From: CAZYFH01 sp965249175
GTDB lineage: Bacteria > Acidobacteriota > Vicinamibacteria > Vicinamibacterales > UBA8438
DNA: 64,000 nt
Assembly: GCA_965249175.1 (NCBI GenBank)
Contig: OZ252227.1
Span: forward strand, 6,572,001 to 6,636,000
Reading direction: 5' to 3'
Made by a program: the position numbers and the translations under genes. The notes under the pieces were generated by a model. It did no database searches, was not told where the DNA came from, and was given only the letters and a program-made list of their open reading frames with translations. Positions within the stretch are counted from its first letter, which is position 1. Each line of letters begins with the position of its first letter. This document shows, piece after piece, positions 25,118-34,428 of the stretch.

Positions 25118-27538
25118 CTACTCGACGCGGAGTGCGGTGAGCGGGTCGACTCTGGTGGCCCGACGCGCCGGCAGATAGCTCGCGACAAGCGCCACCGCTG
25201 CGAGCCCGAGCGCGACGGCGCCATAGGTGAGTGGATCAGTCGCGCCGACCTGGTAGAGCGTGCCGGCGATGGCCTGCCCGAGCAGGAGGCCGCCGGCGAG
25301 GCCAATCAACGCGCCGGTGCCGGCGAGCGCCACACCTTGCAGTACGACCATCCGGAGCACGCGGCCGCGGCCGGCGCCAAGCGCGAGTCGGATACCGATC
25401 TCCTGTGTCCGCTGGCTCACGGAGTAGGAGAGCACGCCATAGAGACCAGAGGAGGCAAGGAGCAGGCCGACGAGCGCGAACGCAACGAACATACCAATCA
25501 GAATCCGGTCGGTCGCCAGGGCTTCATGCAGCATCTGCTCCAGCGTGCGAACGTCGTATACGGGGAGCCCGCTGTCCAGCCGGCGGATCTCGCCCCTCAT
25601 CGGTTCGACCAAGCCGGCGGGGTCGCCGTCCGTGCGGACCACGAGCATCATGGAGCGCCCGGGTTGCTGGGAGGGCGGCACGTAGAGCCTGGGCGGTGGC
25701 GGGTTCGTAGGGTCGCCACCGCTGACGTCGCCGACGACGCCGACGATTTCCCGCCAGGGGCCTTCCGCGTTCGGTTCGCCCAGCTTGACGCGCTGTCCCA
25801 GCGGGTCCACCTTGTCTGGCCAGTAGCGGCTCACCATCTCCTCGCTGATGAGCGCCACCGGCACGGTCTCGGCAAGATCGGCGGATGAGAATCCGCGCCC
25901 CCGGACGACCGGAATCTTCATCACTTGCGGATAGGCTCGGCTCGCCGTCGCGGTCACCGCCCATGGCTGGTCGTCCGGCGTGGGGATCGGCTGGCCCTGG
26001 ATCGTCACCAGCATCGTCCGGTCTCCCCCGAACACGGGAAGCCGGTCGACCGTGGCGGCGGCCGTGACACCAGGCAGCCGCTCGATGGCCGCGACGGCGT
26101 TCCGATAGACGTCGACCGCCTGGGTGTCGGTCGGATACACCCGCTCGGGCAAGTCGATCTGAAGCGTCAGGACGTTGCTCGTGTCGATGCCGAGGTCGAT
26201 CTGCTGGAGGGCGATGGCCGTACGGGTAGCGAGACCGGCCACGATGAGCATACTGACCGCGAGCGCCACCTGGGAGACAACGAGCGCGTTGCGCCCTCGC
26301 CGGCCGCGACGCCCGCCCGCCGACCGCCCGGTCCCCTCCTTGAGCGTCTCGTTCAGATCGACCCGCGACGACTGCAGCGCCGGCGCGAGGCTGCACAGGA
26401 ACGGCGTAATGAGCGCAAGCGATGCCGTGAACAGCAGCACGCGGTGATCCACCACGATCTGGTGGAACACCTGCTCGAAGGCGAACGCCCTGATCACGTC
26501 GAGTCCGATGAGGGCCACGCCGAGCCCCGCGCCACCGGCAAGCAACCCGAGCAACAGGCTCTCGGTGAGCATCTGTCGAATCAGCTGGCCGCGGCCGGCG
26601 CCCAGGGCGACGCGAAGCGCCATTTCCTTCCGGCGCGCGGTGACCCTGGCGAGCATCAAGTTGGCGACATTGGCGCACGCGATGAGGAGGACGAACGTGA
26701 CGACCAGCCCCAGCAGCGCCAGCACGAGCCAGGTATTCGGACCGGTGATGCCCTCCCGGAACGACGCGACGCGTGCGCCCCAGCCCGCGTTGGTCACCGG
26801 ATGGGCGTCCTCGAGACGGCTCGCGATCATCTCGAGATCTGCCGCCGCCTGCTCCACGGTCACGCCTGGCTTCAGCCGGGCGGCCACCTCCAGTGTGCGG
26901 TCGTCGCGCCGCGCCTGCCCGAGATCGATCACGAGGGGGGTCCAGACGTCGACGAGCGCGATCTGACCGATCTCGACCTCCGGGTCGAGGACGCCGACAA
27001 CCGTGTGCATCACGCCGTCGAGCCCGATCGTCGACCCGATGATCTCGGGCGAGGAGTCGAGCTCACGGACCCAGAATCCGTGGCTGAGGACCACCACCGG
27101 GGCGGCCGCCGGCGCATCTTCGCCCTCGAGGAACGTCCGACCGACAATCGGCGTGAAGCCCCACAACGGCAGAATGTTGGAGGTGACCGTCCGGCCAGTC
27201 ACCCGCATCGGCTCATCGACGCTGGTCAGGTTGTAGCTCGTGTCGGCGACCGCCCCGAGCTGCTCGAACGACGTGCTCTGATCACGAAAATCAAGGAAAT
27301 CGGGCAACGAGATATCGCCCCGGTCGCTGCCCCGCTGCGGGTCGAGGCTGTAGACGAAGGCGATCGTGTCGGGGTCCGCGAACGGCAACGGGCGGAGGAG
27401 GAGGAAGCTCGCGATGCTGAAGATGAGCGTGTTGGCGCCGATGGCGAGCGTCAGCGTCAGCACGACGATGCCGGCGTATGACGGCGACGTCGCCAGGAGG
27501 CGGACACCGTGGCGCAGATCCTTGAGAAAAATACGCAT
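25118..27538 (-). CDS. ABC transporter permease, MacB/FtsX type (ADOP family), second copy
   Basis: The start is ATG 27538 (MRIFLKDLRHGVRLLATSP), matching other family starts. The frame continues to 27670 only because it passes through the mobile element upstream. The 806-aa protein has the same layout as the copy at 17620: a first helix (YAGIVVLTLTLAIGANTLIFS), periplasmic domain, FtsX helices (NLMLARVTARRKEMALRVALGAGRGQLIRQML), a second periplasmic domain and a second FtsX domain ending in YLPARRATRVDPLTALRVE. A 166-bp element with IS ends lies 7 bp upstream of the start codon. No Shine-Dalgarno is visible in the remaining 7 bp. Confidence 0.9.
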   Translation of the reverse strand: MRIFLKDLRHGVRLLATSPSYAGIVVLTLTLAIGANTLIFSIASFLLLRPLPFADPDTIAFVYSLDPQRGSDRGDISLPDFLDFRDQSTSFEQLGAVADTSYNLTSVDEPMRVTGRTVTSNILPLWGFTPIVGRTFLEGEDAPAAAPVVVLSHGFWVRELDSSPEIIGSTIGLDGVMHTVVGVLDPEVEIGQIALVDVWTPLVIDLGQARRDDRTLEVAARLKPGVTVEQAAADLEMIASRLEDAHPVTNAGWGARVASFREGITGPNTWLVLALLGLVVTFVLLIACANVANLMLARVTARRKEMALRVALGAGRGQLIRQMLTESLLLGLLAGGAGLGVALIGLDVIRAFAFEQVFHQIVVDHRVLLFTASLALITPFLCSLAPALQSSRVDLNETLKEGTGRSAGGRRGRRGRNALVVSQVALAVSMLIVAGLATRTAIALQQIDLGIDTSNVLTLQIDLPERVYPTDTQAVDVYRNAVAAIERLPGVTAAATVDRLPVFGGDRTMLVTIQGQPIPTPDDQPWAVTATASRAYPQVMKIPVVRGRGFSSADLAETVPVALISEEMVSRYWPDKVDPLGQRVKLGEPNAEGPWREIVGVVGDVSGGDPTNPPPPRLYVPPSQQPGRSMMLVVRTDGDPAGLVEPMRGEIRRLDSGLPVYDVRTLEQMLHEALATDRILIGMFVAFALVGLLLASSGLYGVLSYSVSQRTQEIGIRLALGAGRGRVLRMVVLQGVALAGTGALIGLAGGLLLGQAIAGTLYQVGATDPLTYGAVALGLAAVALVASYLPARRATRVDPLTALRVE

Positions 27539-27545
27539 CGCTCGT

Positions 27546-27711
27546 CTAGCAGCCCGTGGTGAAAGTGCCGCGTCGCACCGAGAGCGGTGAGGCGCGCGGC
27601 TGGCAAAGCGCGAAGAGGGAGAATACCGGGAGTATTTGACCGATGAGCAACGCAGCCAGGCGCGATGCATCGCCGGTCGAATGCAGTGGGACTTTCACCA
27701 CGGGCTGCTAG
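27546..27711 (-). mobile_element. Non-autonomous element A: 166-bp MITE with the ends of the resident IS
   Basis: Both edges carry CTAG followed by CAGCCCGTGGTGAAAGT in inverted orientation (27546-27566 and 27691-27711). These are the same ends as the IS at 39844, which could therefore move it in trans. Inside is the shared core of elements A, B and C: CTGGC at 27600 pairs with GCCAG at 27655, and AATAC-CGGGA-GTATT forms the central hairpin at 27622-27636. It encodes no protein. It sits directly in front of the second ADOP permease. Strand is given as that of the downstream gene. Confidence 0.85.
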
Positions 27712-27804
27712 CTCTCCCCGAGGGGGATACGAGCCGGCGCGCCTCAACGTTCCGGGGTCCGAGGGCGAGGCCCAGCGAACGGGTGCGCTACCGGGTCGAT
27801 ACGC

Positions 27805-29494
27805 TCACAAGCCGGGAACGACGATCTCGTACACCACGTTGGCGCGGTCCCCGCTCACGTAGACCTTGCCCTCGCCGGCCGCGATACCGTTGAAGATCCA
27901 CGACTCGGGGAAGTTGGCCTGGGCAGGGGCGTGGATCTCCAGCCCCTCCGCAAGCACGGTCGCTGCACCGCTGTCGGGCTCGATGGTGATGACGCGTGCG
28001 GCGTCGGCCTCGACCAGATAGATGCGGCCGTCGGGCCCGATGTCGATCCCCTCGGGGCCCTCGAGCCCGTCGGCCACCAGACGCGGCGCGTCGAGTGGCT
28101 CGCCGGCCGCCCCGATCTGTAGGAGACGACCACCGGCCCGATCGGTGACGTAGAGGTCCCCGCCGACGGTGGCGAGCCCGGTGGGAGCGCCGAGATCCGT
28201 GGCGATGGTCGAGCGCTCGTCGGGAGACTCCGGGTCGAAGTGGAGCACGCTTGCCGAGCCGAGCTCCGCGACCGCAATGCCGTCGCCGTAAGCCAGCGCG
28301 TCGAGCGGGGCGGTGAAGCCTTCGAAGCGACCCTCGATGGCACGCTCGGCGGGATTCCAGATCTTGACCTGGTTGTCGAACCAGGTGGTCAGGATCAGCG
28401 TGTCCTCGTGGGGATGCACCGTGATGACCGACCCGATCTCTGAGACACCGAGGACGTCGCGCTCGGCATCGAGCTCGGCGCCGGTGGCGGGATCGAGCGC
28501 GCGAAGCGAGAAGAAATCGGCGAGCCAGAGGCGCTCCGTCCCGCCGAACTCACCGAGCGCCACACCGCCCGGCATGATGATCCCGCCGGGGCTCAGCGTC
28601 CGGTTGGTGTCCGGATCCAGCACCTCGACGACGAAGCCGTCGGCGAAGCTCGACACGAAGAGCCGATCGTCATCGGAGAACGCCAGGTTGTCCGCGGACG
28701 ACGGCTGCACGCGCCCGACGACCTGCTTTGCGCCATCGGTGACGCGGACGATCTCCCCGGCGAGTGTGTCGAGCACATGGAGCGTTCCGGTGGAATCGAA
28801 CTTCACGGCGGCCGGGACACCGAAGCCGCTGGCCACCGACTCGACCTCGCCGGTGTCGACGTCGATGCGCGCGACCTCGCCGCGAAACCAGCGCGGGCCG
28901 TAGAGGTAGCCGTCGGGACCCCAGTCCATCCCGTTGAGGCCGCACCCGGGCCCTAGCTCGCCGTTGACGAGACGTGGCTCCGCTGCTCCGTCTGGATCCA
29001 GCTCCCAGAGGCGGTCGTCGAGGAAGCATTGCGACACGAAGAGGCGACCGTCATCGGAGAAGGTGATGGGATTCGGTCCCGGCCCCAGAGTGGCGATCAC
29101 CTCGCTGGCGCCATCGGGCGTCCTGCGTCCCACCTCGCCGTAGAGGATGTCGGTCCAGTAGAGCGAGCCGTCGGGACCGAACGCGAGGTCGTCGGGACCC
29201 TTCACCCCTTGCTCTGGGCCGAGGCGTTCCTCGATCACGCCGGTCTCCGGGTCGAAGACCGCGATGACCGGGGTCACGACGCTGGCAACGTAGAGCTTGC
29301 CATCTGGTCCGAACAGTAGCCCGTTCGTGCCGCGGAACGGCGACCCCGATGCCACGACCCTCACCGGGGGACGATGACGGCGCGTCCTCAGAAGCGAGTG
29401 GAGGCGCGTCTCCTCCGCAGCCGGCAAGGGCGGCGGAGAGAACGAGGCCGGCGGCGACCGAAAGAGCTCGCGCGTCACGCGGCATGCGAAGCAT
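27805..29494 (-). CDS. Lipoprotein with SMP-30/NHL-type beta-propeller (frameshifted after the signal sequence)
   Basis: The N-terminus (ATG 29494, or 29485) encodes a lipoprotein signal with lipobox L-A-G-C (ARALSVAAGLVLSAALAGCGG), then ~25 residues. The frame then changes at a C5 run (29366-29370 as G5 on the plus strand). Removing one base joins it to the propeller frame PVRVVASGSPFRGTNG. The body is about 520 residues of gluconolactonase/NHL-like blades, such as GLLFGPDGKLYVASVVTPV, GPDDLAFGPDGSLYWTD and GIDIGPDGRIYLVEADAAR. It starts 4 bp after the stop of FAM1 copy 2. Likely a surface-anchored binding or lactonase-like protein. The homopolymer makes a sequencing error or phase variation plausible. 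Confidence 0.8.
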
Positions 29495-29498
29495 GCCC

Positions 29499-30488
29499 CT
29501 ACTTCGGGGCTTCGGCCTTCTCTTCGACGCGCGCGCCGGCCAGAAGATTCGTCATGCCGTAGTTCCCCTCGTGGCACGCGTACTCGAACATGGGACTCGA
29601 CGTCTTCGTCATCGGAATCGCCGCGGTCCAGGGGCGGTCGAAGTTCTCGGGATCGTGCACGGTGAACTCGTAGCGGAGCGTGTCCTCGTCGACACGTGCG
29701 AAGCGCTCGACGAGCCGCAGACCCGCACCGGCTCCGGTGAAACCGGTTTCACGAAGGAAATTGGTCGTCTCGACGACCAGCGTCTCGCCGTCCCAATGTC
29801 CTCGCGCGTCACCGGTCCACAGCCGGACGTCGTCCGCGACATGCGGACGTCCGTCCAGCGGAACGATCCGAGCGTTGTGCACCATCTCGTTGAGGATCAC
29901 GACGGTGTCGGGCGTTTGCAAGATGTGGACGTTGTTGTTGTACGCGCTCGGCAGCATCGGCGGTCCCGAATTGAACCCGAGGATGCAGCGCTCCCAGATG
30001 GGCCGATCCTCCGGACCGGCGGGAATGGCGTTCCCGAACGCGCCGGCGAGCAGCGCGGCGAATCGATCGCGCGCCGCCTGGCTCCTGGGTATCTTCCCAT
30101 CGGGCGGATCCACGACCAGTGACGTCCGACGATCCTCGGTCAGCTTGTCGCCATAGTCCCACCAGAACTGGTTGTAGGCGTTGGCGACGTCGCGCTCGGC
30201 GCTGATCCCGTCGGTAGCGCGGAGATCCTTGTCCTGCGCCGCCAGCGAGCGTGCTTCGTATGCCGCGGCTTCTTCTGCCGTCAGGACCGCCTTGTCCGCG
30301 AGGTCGTCGGGTCGTTCCAGTGGGGTGATCGTGCGGAAGTCCCAGACGCCTTGCAGATCCGGGTCGCCCCACGACGTATCGGAGGCTGTCGCGGCGGCGA
30401 CGGCGGTCGAACCCTGACCCGCGGCCGCGAGCGGCACCAACATCACGACTGCGAGCGTCATCGACGCGACGATGGATCGAGTTCTCAT
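29499..30488 (-). CDS. FAM1 secreted protein of unknown function, copy 2
   Basis: The 329-aa protein has a signal peptide (ending AAAGQ) and all FAM1 motifs: DPDLQGVWDFRTITPLERP, RTSLVVDPPDGKIP, ERCILGFNSGPPM, a YNNNVHILQTPDTVVILNEMVH run, GDARGHWDGETLVVETTNF and the C-terminal FEYACHEGNYGM. GGAGG lies upstream of the start. The copy is followed at once by the propeller lipoprotein and preceded by a PQQ dehydrogenase stop 128 bp upstream. Compared with the tandem copies at 32-35 kb it is clearly more divergent. Confidence 0.88.
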   Translation of the reverse strand: MRTRSIVASMTLAVVMLVPLAAAGQGSTAVAAATASDTSWGDPDLQGVWDFRTITPLERPDDLADKAVLTAEEAAAYEARSLAAQDKDLRATDGISAERDVANAYNQFWWDYGDKLTEDRRTSLVVDPPDGKIPRSQAARDRFAALLAGAFGNAIPAGPEDRPIWERCILGFNSGPPMLPSAYNNNVHILQTPDTVVILNEMVHNARIVPLDGRPHVADDVRLWTGDARGHWDGETLVVETTNFLRETGFTGAGAGLRLVERFARVDEDTLRYEFTVHDPENFDRPWTAAIPMTKTSSPMFEYACHEGNYGMTNLLAGARVEEKAEAPK

Positions 30489-30616
30489 CCGGACCTCCAG
30501 GAATGGCTCCGAGCCGAGTCCGACTCGGCTGTAGCGTGACCTCAGTATACGTTCCGGCGCCGACAGGATGCCCCGGCCGTCGTTCGCGGCGTCACGGCGC
30601 CGGCCCAGAATCCCAG

Positions 30617-32269
30617 CTACCGCTCACCGGACGGGAGACCGAAGGTGTAGATGACGTTGCCGGCCGCGATCGTGACGTATTGCTCGCCATCGACCGCGTA
30701 GGTCATCGGCCCCGCGCGCACCTGGGCCCCGACGGAGATGTGCCACAGCTCGCGGCCGCTGACCGCATCGAGCGCGTAGAAGTAGCCGTCGACACTGCCG
30801 CCGAAGACGAGGTCACCGGCGGTCGTCAACAGCCCGGCCCACGTCTGGGGCTGGACCCGGTATTCCCAGCGCCGATCACCGGTCCGCGGATCGATGGCCC
30901 GCACCGCGCTGGTGTACTCGTCGCTCGGCAATGGGCGCGTCTGGCCGCCGCCGATGAAGCGGTCGCCTTCGACGTACTCATCATCGCGGATGAAGAACTC
31001 CGCCTCGCCGTCGTACGCCATCACGTAGAACAACCCCGTCCGCGGGCTGTAGGCCGGCGACATCCAGTTGGTGGCGCCGGCCGCGGGCGGCGAGACCACC
31101 GTGCCGTCGACGCTCGGAAACATGCCGGGCACGCGGATCGGTCGGCCATCGGCATCGAGCCCCTGGGCCCAGGTCTGGCGCGCGAACGGTTTGCCGACCA
31201 GATACTCGCCGGTTTCGCGATCGATCGTGTAGTAGAACGCGTTGCGGTTCGCCCACATCATCACCTTGCGCCGTTCGCCCGCGACGTCGAGGTCCGCGAG
31301 GATCGGCACCTGGATCGCATCCCAGTCATGCACGTCATGCGGCGTGAACTGGAAATACCACGCCATCTCACCGGTCTCGCCGTCGAGCGCCAGTGCAGAA
31401 TCGGCGTACAGGTTGTCGCCCAGCCGGACGTCCCCGTTGTAGTCGGGGCCGGGGTTCCCCGTCCCCCAGTAGACGAGATCGAGATCCGGATCGTACGAGC
31501 CGGTGATCCAGGTCGGCGAGCCGCCGGTGCGCCACGAGTCACCCGACCAGCTGCGGTTGTCGGGATGATCGGGCCCCGGAATGGTGTAGGTCCGCCACAC
31601 GCGGTCGCCGGTCTCGGCCTGATACGAGTCGAGGAAGCCGCGGACGCCGAACTCACCGCCCGCGATGCCAGTGACGACCCGATCCTTGACGATGAGCGGC
31701 GCCGCCGTCTTGCTGTAGCCGCCGCGATGGTCCGCGACCTCTCGGTTCCAGACGGGGTTGCCGGTCCTCGCGTCGATCGCCACAAGGTGTGCGTCCAGCG
31801 TGCTCATGTATAGCGTGTCGCCGAGGATCGCGACGCCCCGGTTGTTACGGCCGCAGCAGATCCGGAGGTCGTCCGGCAGCTCGTGCTCGTACCGCCAGTA
31901 CGACCGCCCGGTAGCCGCGTCAAGCGCGACGACGTTGCTCGGCGCCTCGGTAACGAACATGACGCCGTCCACGACGAGCGGCGTCGTCTCGGCCCGATCG
32001 ATCGCCGACAGCTGGTGGGCCCATTTGAGCTCGAGCTGGCCCACGTTGCGGCTATGGACCTGGTCGAGTCCGCTGTAGCGCTGGCTGTCGAAGGTCCCCG
32101 AGTACATGAGCCAGTTGTGGGGCTCGGCGGCGGCGTTCACGAGACGCTCCCAGGTCACGGGCGAGAACGAAGGAGCCGTGCCTTCAGCCTCGGCGGATGG
32201 CGCCTGTCCGGCCACCGGTCGAACGAGCACGAGCGCCAGCACCGTCACGACCATCGCCAGTCGCTGCAT
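30617..32269 (-). CDS. PQQ-dependent alcohol dehydrogenase, type I-like
   Basis: The start at ATG 32269 (MQRLAMVVTVLALV) gives a signal peptide; the frame extends to 32323 without it. The 550-aa propeller has HNWLMYSGTFDSQRYSGLDQ, TTPLVVDGVMFVTEAPSNVVALDA, the vicinal pair in RICCGRNNRGVAIL, GSYDPDLDLVYWGTGNPGPD and the loop MWANRNAFYYTIDRETG. These are the features of the methanol/ethanol dehydrogenase branch with the Cys-Cys ring over PQQ. It is divergent from the FAM1 tandem array with a 98-bp shared promoter region. No cytochrome is fused. Confidence 0.92.
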   Translation of the reverse strand: MQRLAMVVTVLALVLVRPVAGQAPSAEAEGTAPSFSPVTWERLVNAAAEPHNWLMYSGTFDSQRYSGLDQVHSRNVGQLELKWAHQLSAIDRAETTPLVVDGVMFVTEAPSNVVALDAATGRSYWRYEHELPDDLRICCGRNNRGVAILGDTLYMSTLDAHLVAIDARTGNPVWNREVADHRGGYSKTAAPLIVKDRVVTGIAGGEFGVRGFLDSYQAETGDRVWRTYTIPGPDHPDNRSWSGDSWRTGGSPTWITGSYDPDLDLVYWGTGNPGPDYNGDVRLGDNLYADSALALDGETGEMAWYFQFTPHDVHDWDAIQVPILADLDVAGERRKVMMWANRNAFYYTIDRETGEYLVGKPFARQTWAQGLDADGRPIRVPGMFPSVDGTVVSPPAAGATNWMSPAYSPRTGLFYVMAYDGEAEFFIRDDEYVEGDRFIGGGQTRPLPSDEYTSAVRAIDPRTGDRRWEYRVQPQTWAGLLTTAGDLVFGGSVDGYFYALDAVSGRELWHISVGAQVRAGPMTYAVDGEQYVTIAAGNVIYTFGLPSGER

Positions 32270-32367
32270 GAACAGGACCCCTCTTTCCACACGCGTGTTG
32301 CGCACGATCTGCCGGTCCATCATATGCTTAGTGTTCCCATCCGTAAGAGTCCGAGGAGGAGCATCCC

Positions 32368-33387
32368 ATGAGCTATCGACACCTTGCGACCGCGCTGGTC
32401 ACCGCCGTCGCGGTCGTGTCATCACCGGCCGCCGAGGCACAGTCCACGGACGCGGGCGAGACGCCCCGGACGTCGTGGGGTGCGCCGGATCTGGGCGGTG
32501 TGTGGGACTTCCGCACGACCGTCCCGCTGGAGCGTCCGGACGAGCTGGCCGGGAAGACCGAGCTGACGGCGGAGGAAGCGGCGGCCCAGAAGGCGCGCGC
32601 CGCCGAGTTTCTGGCCGCCGCCCTCGACAGCCCCCCGCCGGAGGGTGACCCGGGCGGATACAACGCATTCTGGTTCGACACGCAGGGGCTGATCGACGAC
32701 CGCCGGACGTCGTTGATCGTGGACCCGCCGGACGGGAAGCTCCCGCCGCTCACGCCGAACGCGGTGAGCCAGGTCGCGTCGCTCTCCGAGGATTTGCCGG
32801 CGCCCCTGCCTCTTCGCTATCGAGTGGGCGGGAGCGGCGTCGACGGCCACGAGGATCGCGGCCTGGCCGAACGATGCCTGTTGGGGTTCGCGAACGGGCC
32901 GCCGTTGACTCCCGGCGGCTACAACCAGAACGTCCAGGTGTTTCAGACCGCCGACCACGTGGTGGTTCTCAACGAGATGGTGCACGATCCACGCATCATC
33001 CCGCTGGACGGACGCCCGCACCTGTCGGACGACCTGCGGCAGTGGAACGGCGACGCGCGGGGGCACTGGGACGGCGACACCCTCGTCATCGAGAGCACGA
33101 ACTTCACCGACAAGACGGCAAGCTTCATCAACGGCTTCACGGCGCTGGGCATCGGTAACAACCTCCGCTTGATCGAGCGTCTGACGCGGGTCAACGCCGA
33201 CGTGCTGCGCTACGAGTTCACGGTCCACGACCCGACCACGTTCACCCGGCCGTTCACGGCCGCCATTCCACTGCGCAAATCGGACGCCCCGATCTTCGAG
33301 TACGCGTGTCATGAGGGGAACTACGGCTTGCTGAACATCCTGCGCGGCGCGCGCGAGGACGAGCGGGCGGCGGCAACGCAGCGGTAA
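32368..33387 (+). CDS. FAM1 secreted protein, tandem copy 3
   Basis: The 339-aa product starts after GAGGAGGA. A signal peptide ends at AEAQST. The family motifs are complete (PDLGGVWDFRTTVPLERP, RTSLIVDPPDGKLPPLTPNAV, ERCLLGFANGPP, QTADHVVVLNEMVHDPRIIPLDGRPH, NGDARGHWDGDTLVIESTNF, FEYACHEGNYGLLNILRGARED). The next two genes are close copies of it, 13-14 bp apart, so these three arose by tandem duplication. Function unknown. Confidence 0.9.
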   Translation: MSYRHLATALVTAVAVVSSPAAEAQSTDAGETPRTSWGAPDLGGVWDFRTTVPLERPDELAGKTELTAEEAAAQKARAAEFLAAALDSPPPEGDPGGYNAFWFDTQGLIDDRRTSLIVDPPDGKLPPLTPNAVSQVASLSEDLPAPLPLRYRVGGSGVDGHEDRGLAERCLLGFANGPPLTPGGYNQNVQVFQTADHVVVLNEMVHDPRIIPLDGRPHLSDDLRQWNGDARGHWDGDTLVIESTNFTDKTASFINGFTALGIGNNLRLIERLTRVNADVLRYEFTVHDPTTFTRPFTAAIPLRKSDAPIFEYACHEGNYGLLNILRGAREDERAAATQR

Positions 33388-33400
33388 GAAGGAACATCAC

Positions 33401-34414
33401 ATGAACCGTAGAAACCTGGTTACGTTGCTGGCGGTGTTGGCGGTCGCGGGACTGGCATCACGCGCCGTCGCCGGCCAATCGACAGACGCGGGTCAAACGC
33501 CCCGGACGTCGTGGGGTGCGCCCGACTTGGGCGGCGTATGGGACTTCCGCACGACCACGCCGCTCGAACGACCGGACGAGCTCGCGGGTAAGTCCGAGCT
33601 GACGGCGGAGGAAGCGGCGGCGCAGAAAGCGCGGGCGAGCGAGTTCCTGGTCGACCGGCCACCGCCGGAGGGTGACCCGGGCGCGTACAACGTGTTTTGG
33701 TTCGACACCCCGGGACTGGTCGACGATCGGCGCACGTCGCTGATCGTGGACCCACCCGACGGGAAGCTCCCGCCGCTCACGCCGAACGCGGTGAACCAGG
33801 TCGGCTCGCTGGCCGAGGACGTGCCGGGCCCCCTGCCCATTCGCTATCGCGCGGGCGGGAGCGGCGTGGACGGACCAGAGGATCGGGGCCTCGCCGAGCG
33901 GTGCCTGCTGGGATTCGCGAACGGGCCGCCACTCACCCCAGGCGGTTACAACCAGAACGTACAGGTGTTCCAGACACCCGACCACGTGGTCATTCTCAAC
34001 GAGATGGTGCACGACCCGCGCATTGTCCCGCTGGACGGGCGCGAGCATCTCTCCGACGATGTACGGCAGTGGAACGGCGACGCGCGAGGCCACTGGGATG
34101 GCGACACCCTCGTGATCGAAAGCACGAACTTCACCGACAAGACGGCGAGCTTTACGCCCAACGCCCTGGCGGCGATGGGCACCGGCGACAACCTCCGCTT
34201 GATCGAGCGTCTGACGCGGGTCAATGCCGACGTGCTGCGCTACGAGTTCACCGTGCATGACCCGACCACGTTCACCCGGCCGTTCACGGCCGCGATCCCA
34301 CTGCGCAAATCGGCGGCCCCGATCTTCGAGTACGCGTGTCACGAGGGGAACTACGGCTTGCTGAACATCCTGCGCGGTGCGCGGGAGGAAGAGCAGGCCG
34401 CGGCCCAGCAGTAG
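33401..34414 (+). CDS. FAM1 secreted protein, tandem copy 4
   Basis: The 337-aa product starts at ATG 33401 after AAGAAGGA. It is nearly identical to copy 3 from the GVWDFRTTTPLERPDEL segment to FEYACHEGNYGLLNILRGAR. Most differences are in the signal peptide and in a two- to three-residue gap after ARASEFLVDRPPPEGD. The same start spacing and gene order as copy 3 indicate one transcript. Confidence 0.9.
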   Translation: MNRRNLVTLLAVLAVAGLASRAVAGQSTDAGQTPRTSWGAPDLGGVWDFRTTTPLERPDELAGKSELTAEEAAAQKARASEFLVDRPPPEGDPGAYNVFWFDTPGLVDDRRTSLIVDPPDGKLPPLTPNAVNQVGSLAEDVPGPLPIRYRAGGSGVDGPEDRGLAERCLLGFANGPPLTPGGYNQNVQVFQTPDHVVILNEMVHDPRIVPLDGREHLSDDVRQWNGDARGHWDGDTLVIESTNFTDKTASFTPNALAAMGTGDNLRLIERLTRVNADVLRYEFTVHDPTTFTRPFTAAIPLRKSAAPIFEYACHEGNYGLLNILRGAREEEQAAAQQ

Positions 34415-34428
34415 GAGGAGAAACTCAC

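Noticed and set aside
25925..27481. 518-codon plus-strand open frame over the second ADOP permease
   Set aside because: Antisense shadow with the same composition bias and no recognisable fold.
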